From the NCBI GenBank assembly GCA_020349025.1, contig CP070763.1, positions 2,954,804 through 3,006,005 on the forward strand: a DNA stretch of 51,202 bases, read 5' to 3'. A model generated the notes under the pieces. It saw nothing but the letters and a program-made list of their open reading frames with translations, had not been told where the DNA came from and ran no database searches. The stretch's first letter is position 1, and each line of letters begins with the position of its first letter. Origin of the DNA: Candidatus Latescibacterota bacterium. GTDB taxonomy: Bacteria; Krumholzibacteriota; Krumholzibacteriia; G020349025. The position numbers were made by a program, and so were the translations under genes. Below, one piece after another: positions 35,414 through 44,035 of this stretch.

Positions 35414-36799
35414 TCAGTTCACGCTGTTGAGAAGGTCCTCGAAAACGCTCTGCGCCAGCGAAACCGTGGTCTTCTCCAGCAGGCGCTCCTCGATTTCGTG
35501 CACTTCGTCACGCGCGCGCCTGTGGTCGAAGAGGCGGCGCTCGTTGCGTGACAACACGAGCTCGCGCGGATTGCCATTGTACTCGCCACGCTCGAAACGG
35601 CCCGTTTCGTCGATCTCGACCGTCCGCTCCTGCGTCGCGCGCGAGTGCTGGACGTCGATGACGCGGTACGTGGTCGTGAGGTGGACCGTGCGCTTGCCCT
35701 TGCGCACGACGTAGGTGGTGTCCTGTCCTGTGGTCGTCCGTGCCGTGCGCTTCTCCTGCTTGACGTCGACCTCGTCGGTGACGACCTGGAGGATCTTGCC
35801 GCTGACCACGTAGTCGGCGCCCACACCTCGTCCGACGCGCACGGCCTCGCGCCGCGTCAGCAGCGTGCGCGAGTACCCCTGCCGGCGCAGCTCGCGGCGG
35901 ACGACGAGAGGATCGATGACCGCCACGAAAAGGGGCGGTTGGTTCCAGTGGTTGAGCTCCAGCTCGTCGTTCAGCGCCGCAATGAACTCGCGCGACAGCT
36001 TGCGTGCGGCCTCGTCGGAGCGCCACACTGGAGCCACGGCCACGTAGATGGTGCCGCGTTCGATCGCCGCGTCGCGCAAGCTCAACGCCCGCGCCGCGGC
36101 AGGATGTTTCGCGTTGCCCAGGAGTGCGAGCGCCTCCTCGGCGTGGTGGTAGGCCGCACGGAAGTGCCCGGCGGCAAGGTCCGCTTCACCCCAGGCGATC
36201 CACGTGCGCACGCGCGCTTCGCCCGCTTCGGTGCGTTGTCGCGCCTGCGGCTCGTAGGTGTCGACCGCGTTGTATGCAGCAATGGCGTCCGCGTAGCGCT
36301 GTTCCGCCTCCGCCGATCTGCCAACTCGCATCAGATGCACGATCGCGTCGTCGAACGTCCGGCGCCTGCCTTCGGCGTAGCCGGCGGGGAGAGCGAGGGG
36401 CACTCGAACGCCGGCAGCGCTCCGCACCAGCGCGTCTCCCGTCCGAAAGGCGTCCGCCGCCCGGATCGGGAATCCGGTGGCGCTGAACCCGGAAGCTTGT
36501 TCCACATAGCTCTCCAGAAGTACAGGTCCGAGCTGGGTTAGTCGCTCCCGCGCATCGACAAGTCCTGGATCCTTCCTCAGAGCCTGGATGTATCTCTGTG
36601 CTGCCTCTTCATATCGACCTTGGCTCTCCAGCTCGGCACCCTGTTCGAGTCGTTTCGTGGCACTGGCGCAACCCATCGCGAGAGCGCCAACGAGAATGCA
36701 GATGTGCAGCAGCGTGCGACGTCGTTGCATCCCATGTCCGTTCTCTTTGCCGAGCGGCGATGCGCTTTTGCGGCTCCTGTTTGGTAGGTTTCCGGACAT
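35414..36799 (-). CDS. Putative lipoprotein with TPR-like helical repeats
   Basis: The 461-residue protein of unknown function has a signal peptide ending in the lipobox LAMGC near residue 44. Residues about 50-240 are helical, with TPR-like repeats (QGAELESQGRYEEAAQRYIQ and AEQRYADAIAAYNAVDTYEP). The C-terminal part, about 250-461, is alpha/beta and resembles lipoproteins that assemble at the outer membrane (YIAVAPVW-type strand, VSGKILQV). The start at 36799 is chosen because GGAGG lies six bases before it. The ATG at 36730 would give a shorter n-region but has a poor ribosome site. Confidence 0.8.
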   Translation of the reverse strand: MSGNLPNRSRKSASPLGKENGHGMQRRRTLLHICILVGALAMGCASATKRLEQGAELESQGRYEEAAQRYIQALRKDPGLVDARERLTQLGPVLLESYVEQASGFSATGFPIRAADAFRTGDALVRSAAGVRVPLALPAGYAEGRRRTFDDAIVHLMRVGRSAEAEQRYADAIAAYNAVDTYEPQARQRTEAGEARVRTWIAWGEADLAAGHFRAAYHHAEEALALLGNAKHPAAARALSLRDAAIERGTIYVAVAPVWRSDEAARKLSREFIAALNDELELNHWNQPPLFVAVIDPLVVRRELRRQGYSRTLLTRREAVRVGRGVGADYVVSGKILQVVTDEVDVKQEKRTARTTTGQDTTYVVRKGKRTVHLTTTYRVIDVQHSRATQERTVEIDETGRFERGEYNGNPRELVLSRNERRLFDHRRARDEVHEIEERLLEKTTVSLAQSVFEDLLNSVN

Positions 36800-37124
36800 C
36801 CTTCTCCTCCACGCTCTGCGCTCCGCTCCTGACTCGTCGAGTGTGGAGTTCGCACCCGAGTACAGGCGGAGTGTGCCGAACCTCGGCGTTACAAGGATCG
36901 TGCACGTCGGCGCGGGGAAGGCGCACAGATTGCGTTTGGAGCGTGCGTGGAGCGACTCCGGGAGCGCGGGTCGCCTCGTCAGGCTTGCTGGCCGTCGCGG
37001 TGGATTCCGGCGTGGCTGCGCCCGAGGCACCTTCCGCGTCCGGAGCTTCCGGAGCGACGCAGAAGCGTCGCAGTTGCGACCCTGGAGTGGTCAGAAGCTG
37101 GGCGGGACGCGCGTGGCAAAGCGC
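36800..37124. other. Intergenic region, 325 bases, with 3' hairpins
   Basis: This gap lies between two minus-strand genes: downstream of the large secreted protein and upstream of the TPR-like lipoprotein. Besides the hairpins near 37038-37071 I see no gene, dyad or clear promoter. The lipoprotein promoter should lie in the lower half. Confidence 0.45.
37054..37071 (-). terminator. Hairpin downstream of the large secreted protein gene
   Basis: GCGACGC-AGAA-GCGTCGC is a perfect seven-base stem with a four-base loop, about 55 bases after the stop at 37125. A TCCGGA repeat (37038-37052) lies just beyond it. There is no T tract, so a rho-independent role is uncertain. Confidence 0.35.
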
Positions 37125-39863
37125 TCAACGAATGACGACGAACTTGCTCACGAAGCGTTCGAAGCGCTCCGCCTCCACAGCATACAGGTAGACGCCGCTC
37201 GTGATCTCCTGCCCGTTGCGGCTGACGAGATTCCACGGCAGTGAGCCGTTGCCGCCGCGCCCGTCGAAAGGCAGCTCGATCACCATGTCGCCAGCGAGCG
37301 TGAAGACCGTGACTGTGCCACGCGCGCGGGGCAGGTGGTGAAACTCGATCTTGGTCCCGGTTGGATCCTCGTTGTTCGGCTGCAGCTTCCACGCCTGCAT
37401 CGATTCGTTCGTTGCCGGGTTCGGAACCACGTAGATCTCGTTCTCGGCCTCGTGAAAGAGCTCAGAAGGCAACGCGTCCGACGGCGGGTTCAGGTAGACG
37501 AAGTTCGAGCTCGGATCGCCCGCCAGGCCCGGACCCGAAGGTTCGAGCCGACCACTCGCTCCGCTCCGCAGCCGGTGGTCCGTCGCGGTCACGGCGTAGA
37601 AGTAGTGCGCACCGCTATGCGGCGGCGGCGCCACCTCCTGACACATGCCGGCGCGGTTGCAGCGGGTCGCAACGGGTCCGGTCGCGGTTTGGAGCGGTGC
37701 GCAGTCCCGATCCGCCGGGCACGGCCCCGTGATGCAATCGCCATCCGGGTCGTGGCAGCCGCTGCTCTGGAAGGGGGGGTCGGTAAAGCGGTAGTAGCGC
37801 ACGCCTTGCGCCATCGACTTGGCGGTGTCGAGCTGGGCGGAGCGCAAGCCCGGCAGGTCGGGTGGCTGCAGGAAAGGGTGCTGTGCGAACCACTCGCGAT
37901 AGAACTCCACGGCACGAGCGGAGATGTTCGGCACGTAGCGGATCGATTCCAGACCCGTATCGCTGCCGATGTCGTTCTTCGGCAGGTCGAACTCGTGCAG
38001 CAGCATCCACAGCTCCGAGCCGGGTCCCGTGTTGCGGTCGGTTCCCAGCGGACGCGTCCAGTTGTCGGCGCGCCAGATGCGGTACGACTCGAAGTCGATC
38101 ACGTTGAGTCGCAGATCGGGGGTGATCTCGCTGAAGTTGTCCCACAGCACGTCGACGCGATTCTCGGACGCCACCAGACGCATGCGCGGAGGCGGCGGGG
38201 CGGTCGAGACCAGCCAGTGGATGCTGCACTCCTTGCCGTCGATCCCGGTCCGGAAGCCCGTCTGCTCTTCCAACCGGCAATCCGCGTTGATCCAACCGCA
38301 CTCGTCTGCGCGTGGCGTCACACAGCACGCGGGGTTCGACGGGGGCTGCCCCGCACAGTCGCTGTACGCAGCGCACCATTCGACGTTGGCGGCGGTGGGA
38401 AGCTCCCCTTCCGGCCACGTGGCGCCGACCGGGAAGGGGACGCCGCCAGACGCGCTGCCACACACCGGCGACTCGCGCCCGTTGGCGCCGGTGAGAGGAT
38501 CGTCGTCGCAGTCGAGCCACACGCCGTCGTAGGTGAGCTGAGCCTGCACCGCGTTCGCCAACATCCCCCCAAAGCCGAGGCCGATGACGAGCGCCGATTG
38601 GAAGCGGAGCGAGTCGCCCGGCTCGATGGTCTTGAACTCCGTATCGCCCAGGCGTCTCCCGAACGGACCGGAGGAAACCACCATGCGGTAGTCATCGGCG
38701 GCGCGCGCGATGCGTGGCGGCCGCGTTGCGCCGTCCTCAGCCGGAGGTGGAAGCGACAGCGGCGCGCTCCCATCCAGGATCTGGTAGCGCTCCTCGTCGT
38801 TGCCCGGGTCGCCTCCCTGGACAAAGGCCGCACGACCCGAGAACATGCGGAAGTTGCGCAAGCTCACGAAGCCACCCGGGCGCGTGCTTCCCGGGTCCTG
38901 CGCACCCAGGAACAGGAGCCCGATGTAGCCGTCGGCCAGCCCCTCGTCGCCGTCGTCGTCGAACATGTATCCGACCGAGAGCTTGACGGTCTTGAAGCTC
39001 TCGCCGAGACGTGCTGTTTGAAAGCCTTCCCAGAATCCCGCCCAATCGTCTTCCGACACCTGCTCCTGCTCGCGCACGCCGATGTCGCAGTCGGCGTAGA
39101 AGCCCACGTAGACGTCGAGCAGCGGCTCGAAGCCTTCATGGATCAGGCGGAAGTCGAAAGCGATGAAATCGTCGAGGAGCGGATCTTCCCAGCACATCGT
39201 CGACTGCTGCACGCGGAATCCGAGCGGCACGTGCTCGGGATTCGCGAGCCTGATGCTGGGATCGACGTCGCTGTATTCGCAGAAGAACATCTGGTTGGAA
39301 ATGGCCGCAAAATCTTCGTCGACCAGGCCGTCGTCATCGTTGTCGCGGCCATCGAGCCAGTCCTCGTCTTCCTGTCCGTCGCGGTCGTCGTCGGCATTGG
39401 GTGAGGGACGGCGCGCGCCCCCGGGTGCAAGCTCGCGCGTTACGTAGATGCGGTCGAGCTCGCTGAGCCCCGGACGAAACTCGAAGAAGGGGAACTGCCC
39501 CGTCGTCACGTGCGGCTCCCCCTCGAGGATCGCACCGATCCACAGGCTGGCTTGCCACAGGTACTCCGTCGCGCTTGCCGAGGGCCACTGGGCCGATGGC
39601 GCGCTGTCCCAAGGGAAGTTCAGTCCCGGAGTCGAGCCGATAAGACCGAAGTTGGTGACGTGCAGGAGCAGGTTACCGCAGTTGTGGACGTGCTCCCCCT
39701 CCAGCTCGGGGACTCCGCGCATGCCGGGAAAGCGTTGCGGATCGATCCACTCGTGTGCCGGTCGCTCCGCTTCGTAGCGCGCCTCGGCGAGCGGCGGAAT
39801 GGAGAGGATGAGGGCCACGATCAGGGCCAGCACGACCCCAGGCGCTGCAGAGCTCCTTGCCAT
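37125..39863 (-). CDS. Large secreted protein with calcium-type acidic repeats and C-terminal sorting domain
   Basis: The 912-residue protein has a signal peptide (VVLALIVALILSIPPLAEA). Residues about 150-185 carry dense acidic repeats (NADDDRDGQEDEDW, DGRDNDDDGLVDEDF) like the calcium-binding loops of thrombospondin type 3 repeats. The middle is a large cysteine-containing beta-rich region. The last 90 residues, starting at YVVPNPATNE and ending SGVYLYAVEAE then FVVIR, match the Por/type IX secretion and FlgD-like sorting fold. The start at 39863 follows GGAGG; an ATG at 39896 is in frame. It lies downstream of the SGNH protein gene, which has a similar C-terminal domain. The substrate or binding partner is unknown. 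Confidence 0.88.
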   Translation of the reverse strand: MARSSAAPGVVLALIVALILSIPPLAEARYEAERPAHEWIDPQRFPGMRGVPELEGEHVHNCGNLLLHVTNFGLIGSTPGLNFPWDSAPSAQWPSASATEYLWQASLWIGAILEGEPHVTTGQFPFFEFRPGLSELDRIYVTRELAPGGARRPSPNADDDRDGQEDEDWLDGRDNDDDGLVDEDFAAISNQMFFCEYSDVDPSIRLANPEHVPLGFRVQQSTMCWEDPLLDDFIAFDFRLIHEGFEPLLDVYVGFYADCDIGVREQEQVSEDDWAGFWEGFQTARLGESFKTVKLSVGYMFDDDGDEGLADGYIGLLFLGAQDPGSTRPGGFVSLRNFRMFSGRAAFVQGGDPGNDEERYQILDGSAPLSLPPPAEDGATRPPRIARAADDYRMVVSSGPFGRRLGDTEFKTIEPGDSLRFQSALVIGLGFGGMLANAVQAQLTYDGVWLDCDDDPLTGANGRESPVCGSASGGVPFPVGATWPEGELPTAANVEWCAAYSDCAGQPPSNPACCVTPRADECGWINADCRLEEQTGFRTGIDGKECSIHWLVSTAPPPPRMRLVASENRVDVLWDNFSEITPDLRLNVIDFESYRIWRADNWTRPLGTDRNTGPGSELWMLLHEFDLPKNDIGSDTGLESIRYVPNISARAVEFYREWFAQHPFLQPPDLPGLRSAQLDTAKSMAQGVRYYRFTDPPFQSSGCHDPDGDCITGPCPADRDCAPLQTATGPVATRCNRAGMCQEVAPPPHSGAHYFYAVTATDHRLRSGASGRLEPSGPGLAGDPSSNFVYLNPPSDALPSELFHEAENEIYVVPNPATNESMQAWKLQPNNEDPTGTKIEFHHLPRARGTVTVFTLAGDMVIELPFDGRGGNGSLPWNLVSRNGQEITSGVYLYAVEAERFERFVSKFVVIR

Positions 39864-40017
39864 CTCGGCCACCTCCAGGGGATGGGGCTTGCGCATCCTT
39901 GGGGACGCGAGCGTGCCGCCGGTCTGGCGAGGTGGTTGGCCTGGCGTGTTGGTGGCCCTACGGGTGGGGGCGACGAAAGCTAGGGCCCGCGCCGTCGTCG
40001 CGCAAGTCGGGCCAGCC

Positions 40018-42000
40018 TCAGCGTCCGAGGAGTACGAGCTGCCGCACGCGGGTAGTGTGGCCCCAGACGAGACGGGCCCAGTAGACGCCGGCCGGGGCCA
40101 CGGCGCCGCTGTGATGCCGGCCGTCCCAGCGTGCCTCGTAGCCGCCCGCGGCAAGGGCGCGGTCGAGGAGCGTCGCCACGCGACGCCCGGCGACATCGTA
40201 GACGACCAGGCGTGCGTGCCCGGAGCCGGGAAGAACGAAGCGAAGAGTGGTCGCGCCAGCGAACGGGTTGGGATAGCCGGGACGCAGGACGACACCGCCA
40301 AGCTTCGCCTGCACGTCGGATGTCGTGGCGTACGACACGTCGAGCAGGGGTGCGGCCGTGCCGATGAACTCCGACAGAGTCGGCCGGTCGTCGCTGAAGG
40401 ACGACGTGGCGTCACCGTCGCCGAAGCTGATAAAGTGCGTCGTGCCCGCTCCAGCACCGGGGAAACCGATGCGGAACTGCGTCGTTCCGCTCCTGTTGAT
40501 GGCGTCGAGCCCCGTTCCATTGATCTCGATGCGGATGGCGTAACCGTCGCGCAGCGCCGATCCGGCCACGAAGCCGGCATCGAGGACGTCCGCTGCGGCA
40601 TCCGCATCGCCGCTCTCCACCTCGGGGGCGCCGAAGCTGCCGGAAGCCACGTCGACGCGCGGGAGCCCCAGCAAACCCGACAGCAGCGGATTGCCGCCCG
40701 AGATCCAATCGCGGTGCAGGTACAAAGAGGCCTGTGTGATGATGACCCCTTCCGGCAGCGCCGAGGTGTCGAACGACACGATGCCTCGATAGGTGCCCGC
40801 AACGTCGCGTCCGAATCGAATCTCGCCGGTGCCGGATGCCGTGCCATCGCTCCAGCCGTCGCGATTGCCGCCTTCGGAGAAGAAGGTTGCATCCGGCTCG
40901 CCGCGGAAATAGGGGAAGAACTGCGCCTGCGTCTGGTTCGTGATCTTGTACTGGTAGCCTTCGTAGTCGAGGTGGATCGGATCCACGTCGAAGCCGCCTG
41001 GGCGCCTGAAGTTCTCACGTAGCGTCGGGCGCAGCGGGTTGCCTCCCGGAAACGGCTCGTACAGAGGCGGGGTCTGGCCTGGGTGTGGCAGGATGCCGGC
41101 GCCGGTGACGCCGTCCCCGTAGTAGTGATGCATGAGTCCCAGGCTGTTGTCGTAGAGGATGCGTTCGTCGCTGTTGGCCCACCCGATTCGCAGCGACTCG
41201 ACCGTCACGAGGAGCGCGTTCAGCTCCGCATCGGTGACCAGGTCGTTGTCGGGGTCGCGGCTCAGGTTGCGGCGCATCGGACATGCGGAGATGAAGCAGA
41301 GAAAGCCCACGTTGAAGTTCGGATAGTCGTAGCTGCTGAGCATCACCCGAATCTCCGGTCGCAACGCGAGCGCAGCCTGGATGATCTGGAAGGTGTGCTG
41401 CTCGAGCTGGTCGAAGAGCGCGGCCTCCGATCCGGGCACGTCGAGATCCATGTCCTTGTACCAGCCGCCTCCCGGCTTGCCTGCCAGGATGTCGTTGCCG
41501 CCGATGCTCAACACCACCGTGTCGATGCTCGGGTTCGCCTGCAGCGCGGCCACCATGTTCTGCGTCCAGGGATAGTTGGCGCTGTCGACCCAGTGGCGTG
41601 CTTCACTGCCGCCGACCGCGTACTCTGGCCCGGTGTAGCCTGGCCCCGGATTCTCCGCCAGCGCCAGCGACAGCGCGCGCTTGTCGCCATGGCCGAACTT
41701 GTCGAGGATGTCGTTGTGTGAGCCGTCGTCCCACATGTACTGCGCCCAGCTGTCGCCGGCGATCAGGACCCGCGGCTCCACGGTCGCAGGCGCGGCGATG
41801 AAGGGGACGGCGTTGCGCGTGGGGTCGTGCGGGCGCGGATCGCGCAGAGCGCGGAACGGGTCGTCGTCTGCTGCGGCTGCGCCGCCCACGCACGCGACAC
41901 CGCAGACGAGCGCCACGATGGCGCCCGCGAACGGGGCGCGCCGATCGATCGCGTCGCGAACAGACGACACAGCTCGGTGCCGGCCGGTTGAACGATTCAC
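40018..42000 (-). CDS. Secreted SGNH/GDSL-like hydrolase with jelly-roll module and sorting domain
   Basis: The 660-residue protein has an export segment (FAGAIVALVCGVACVGGAAAA). The catalytic domain at about 60-350 has the GDS box (VLIAGDSWAQYMW), the oxyanion-type block VVLSIGGNDI and a closing HLDYEGYQYK with the expected D-x-x-H-like histidine nearby. A beta-rich module at about 370-560 resembles DNRLRE-type jelly rolls (ITQASLYLHRDW). The last 90 residues (GYPNPFAGATTLRFVL, YDVAGRRVATLL, PAGVYWARLVW, RQLVLLGR) are a FlgD/Por-like sorting domain. The start is a GTG at 42000 after CTGGAG; a GTG at 42036 is the alternative. Esterase activity on a polysaccharide or lipid is likely from fold only. 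Confidence 0.88.
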   Translation of the reverse strand: MNRSTGRHRAVSSVRDAIDRRAPFAGAIVALVCGVACVGGAAAADDDPFRALRDPRPHDPTRNAVPFIAAPATVEPRVLIAGDSWAQYMWDDGSHNDILDKFGHGDKRALSLALAENPGPGYTGPEYAVGGSEARHWVDSANYPWTQNMVAALQANPSIDTVVLSIGGNDILAGKPGGGWYKDMDLDVPGSEAALFDQLEQHTFQIIQAALALRPEIRVMLSSYDYPNFNVGFLCFISACPMRRNLSRDPDNDLVTDAELNALLVTVESLRIGWANSDERILYDNSLGLMHHYYGDGVTGAGILPHPGQTPPLYEPFPGGNPLRPTLRENFRRPGGFDVDPIHLDYEGYQYKITNQTQAQFFPYFRGEPDATFFSEGGNRDGWSDGTASGTGEIRFGRDVAGTYRGIVSFDTSALPEGVIITQASLYLHRDWISGGNPLLSGLLGLPRVDVASGSFGAPEVESGDADAAADVLDAGFVAGSALRDGYAIRIEINGTGLDAINRSGTTQFRIGFPGAGAGTTHFISFGDGDATSSFSDDRPTLSEFIGTAAPLLDVSYATTSDVQAKLGGVVLRPGYPNPFAGATTLRFVLPGSGHARLVVYDVAGRRVATLLDRALAAGGYEARWDGRHHSGAVAPAGVYWARLVWGHTTRVRQLVLLGR

Positions 42001-42162
42001 GTCTCGCTCCAGGACGGTGCCCTCTCCCAGAACCACGCCCCCCCAACGGAGGATCTACGCAACGTGCCGCGGTGCAAAGGAGTTTATCACGAGGCCGCTC
42101 TCAGGCGATCCCCGAAGTCCACTTTCGAGACTCGGGGGGATCGATGGGCGATCGAGTCGTGA

Positions 42163-42360
42163 CCGGCCAGCTGGGGCATCGAGAGTGGCGTGCGTCGCAT
42201 CGGCGCCGAGCAGGAGATCGTGCTCGTCGACGCCCACTGGCGCCCCGCGCCTGTTGCCATGCAGCTCCTCGAAGAGCTCTGCAATCCGCACTGCACGAAC
42301 GAGCTCGGCCTCATCAATCTCGAGATCAACCTCGACCCGACACCCACGTTGTGCGCTGGT
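42163..42360 (+). pseudogene. Remnant of a GCS2-type (glutamate-cysteine ligase family) gene
   Basis: An open stretch after a TGA at 42160 encodes GIESGVRRIGAEQEIVLVD, then WRPAPVAMQLLEELCNP and LGLINLEINLDPTPT. These match the N-terminal ATP-grasp-like core of glutamate-cysteine ligase family 2 proteins (IGAEQE, then a block ending NLEINLDP). Similarity ends at about 42360, and the frame then runs through low-complexity serine-rich sequence. The remaining 300 or more residues of the family, and a plausible start, are missing. I read it as a deletion remnant. The identification rests on two recalled motifs. Confidence 0.5.
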
Positions 42361-42508
42361 ATCCACTCGAGGTCTTCCACCTCCACGGCTTTCGGCGCCG
42401 CCGCTGGGTCGACGATCAGCTCGTCGTCAGCCGCCGCACGCACGATCTCGCGCGCGGCGGTTGAGCCCTCGAACGCAACGCTCCACCGTCGCAGCGGAGT
42501 TTTCGTTT

Positions 42509-42525
42509 ACTCCCGCTGCGGGAGT
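42509..42525. terminator. Compact hairpin downstream of a minus-strand gene
   Basis: ACTCCC-GCTGC-GGGAGT forms a six-base stem (eight bases if the loop is allowed to close to one base). It lies about 40 bases past the stop of the gene ending at 42564. The flank is A-rich in the direction of transcription, not T-rich, so the call is weak. Confidence 0.3.
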
Positions 42526-42563
42526 GCGCCAGCGGGAAAACGACGCGAGGCCGAGCCTGCGTC

Positions 42564-43520
42564 TTAGCGCACGTGCATGTCGCCGAGCTTGATGCTGGTG
42601 TTGAGGGAGAGGGTCTTCTGAGGGCTGGCACGCTCGGCGTCGCGCCGGTCCGTTCTGCGGCGCACGCTGAGGTCCCCGAAGATGACGTAGCGTTGATCGT
42701 AGTCGAGCCGGACGTCGCGCGGCACGCGGATGTGACCGCTTCCCATCGACACCTTGACGCTCGCGATCATGTCCTGCGGCATGGGGCCGCGGAAGTCGAC
42801 ACGGAAGTCACCCATCTTGGCTTCGAACTGTACGGCGCGGGCGCCGGTGTAGCCGAGGCCGGTGACGCTGAACTCTCCCATTTTGCCGCGGAAATCGGCA
42901 GCCTCCATAGGGATCGGATTCGGCTCGTCGAAGTACACCTCCGAGGCGCCCATGGCGTGCTCGAGGACGAGGAGCCGCAGGCTGAGACCGGAAAGATCGA
43001 TCTTCGACTCCCCCTTGCGCGCGCGGATGTAGAGCTCCATCGGCACGGATGCTGGCAGCTGAATGCGCACGCGATTGTTGATGTGCTGGTCGCGGCTGTG
43101 GATCAGATGGCGAAGCTGTTGCATCATGCCGCGGCCGTCGAACTCGATGAAGAGGCGATCGCCATCCTCCGGATCGGAGGAGAAGGAGCGCTCGAGCCGG
43201 GCCATCGCCTCGTCGTAGTCGGCATCGATGAGGATCGCCTCCCCCACGTTCGTGGGCTCGATCTCGAACTCCCCCTCCTGAAGATCGATGACGACGTCGA
43301 GAACCTCGGGAGAGCCGAAGTCGGTGTCGGCCCAACGCGGCAGGCGTTGCGAGCGAAGCTTCGAGTCGCCCGCTTGGTCGATCGGCTGCTCGTAGACCGT
43401 GTCGACCGGCTGGTGGTCGGGCGGGCCGAGAGCGAGCGCCAGTACCCCAATCACGAGCGCCACCACGACGAAGAACAGCGGGATGCTCAGGCAGCCCAGG
43501 AAGACCTGCTTCACTCGCAT
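42564..43520 (-). CDS. Membrane-anchored beta-repeat protein of unknown function
   Basis: The 318-residue protein has one N-terminal transmembrane helix (FLGCLSIPLFFVVVALVIGVLALAL). A soluble domain with a regular beta pattern follows. Its recurring 'KMGEFSVTGLGYTG', 'KMGDFRVDFRG' and 'SMGSGHIRVPRDV' strands are reminiscent of DUF4097/'toastrack' adhesin-like folds, which are common in envelope stress proteins. That fold is inference from strand periodicity. AGGAG lies nine bases before the ATG. It is separated by about 115 bases from the cupin gene upstream on the same strand. The last residues are IKLGDMHVR, with no sorting tag. Confidence 0.8.
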   Translation of the reverse strand: MRVKQVFLGCLSIPLFFVVVALVIGVLALALGPPDHQPVDTVYEQPIDQAGDSKLRSQRLPRWADTDFGSPEVLDVVIDLQEGEFEIEPTNVGEAILIDADYDEAMARLERSFSSDPEDGDRLFIEFDGRGMMQQLRHLIHSRDQHINNRVRIQLPASVPMELYIRARKGESKIDLSGLSLRLLVLEHAMGASEVYFDEPNPIPMEAADFRGKMGEFSVTGLGYTGARAVQFEAKMGDFRVDFRGPMPQDMIASVKVSMGSGHIRVPRDVRLDYDQRYVIFGDLSVRRRTDRRDAERASPQKTLSLNTSIKLGDMHVR

Positions 43521-43635
43521 TGCCGCACGCTCCTGTCCTGGTCGTGTTCCATTCCTCTTACGGCGCCAGGGACCCCGCGGGTTGCACCGCGACGGCGATC
43601 ACGCAGCGCCGCGCGCGGCACGGCGCGGGACGGGG

Positions 43636-44004
43636 TCAACCGCGCCCGACCCGGTCGATTCCGGTGCCGTCGCTGACCGGGCTGAAGACGTCGAGCACGC
43701 GCGTGTCCTCCAGCGCCTCCGCCGCGTGCGGAACGTTGGAGGGCAGGTGCAGCACCTCACCGGCTCCGAGCACGAGCTCCTTCTGCTCCGCACCCTCGGC
43801 TCCGATGCGGAAGCGAATCCTGCCGCTCAGAACGAGCGCGAACTGCTCGTTGTCGTGCGCGTGCGTGGGGACGACGCATCCCCGATGCAGGAGAACGTCG
43901 GAGAGCATGACGTGCTTGCCGATGATGCGCCTGCGGTCGAGCTTCTCCATCGGATGATCCTGCGCGAGGTCCTCCCAACGATATGGAATCGCGGTCGTCG
44001 ACAT
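43636..44004 (-). CDS. Small cupin-domain protein
   Basis: The 122-residue cytosolic protein is a single cupin barrel. Motif 1 is GCVVPTHAHDNEQFALVLSG, with two histidines and a glutamate as metal ligands, and motif 2 is GEVLHLPSNVPHAAEA, with the third histidine. Such proteins range from isomerases to dioxygenase-like or regulatory metal proteins, and the sequence does not choose between them. GGAGG six bases before the ATG at 44004 fixes the start. It follows DUF6702 by 31 bases and is the last gene of the M1 peptidase operon. Confidence 0.9.
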   Translation of the reverse strand: MSTTAIPYRWEDLAQDHPMEKLDRRRIIGKHVMLSDVLLHRGCVVPTHAHDNEQFALVLSGRIRFRIGAEGAEQKELVLGAGEVLHLPSNVPHAAEALEDTRVLDVFSPVSDGTGIDRVGRG

Positions 44005-44035
44005 GGCAGCCTCCATGGGTGCGCGAGGACGTTGG

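Larger units (their letters stand above)
42001..42563. other. Gap of 563 bases with a ligase gene remnant and two hairpins
   Basis: The region holds the GCS2-like remnant at 42163-42360. An inverted repeat of CGATCCCC with GGGGATCG lies at 42106-42143, and a tight hairpin at 42509-42525. No intact gene is visible. Confidence 0.5.

Noticed and set aside
39896..41018. In-frame extension upstream of the 912-residue secreted protein
   Set aside because: It runs through the body of the SGNH gene in another frame and would hide the signal peptide behind hundreds of arginine- and serine-rich residues.
37335..41022. Long plus-strand open frames across the two large secreted protein genes
   Set aside because: The minus-strand translations have signal peptides and sorting domains; the opposite frames are compositionally biased shadows.
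42357..42464. Short frame reading VRWYPLEVFHLHGFRRRR after the ligase remnant
   Set aside because: It is in a different frame, has no start of its own and matches nothing I can name; it may be chance.
42509..42525. Hairpin as a strong rho-independent terminator
   Set aside because: The stem is good but the downstream flank is A-rich in the direction of the minus-strand transcript, so it is listed only as a weak candidate.
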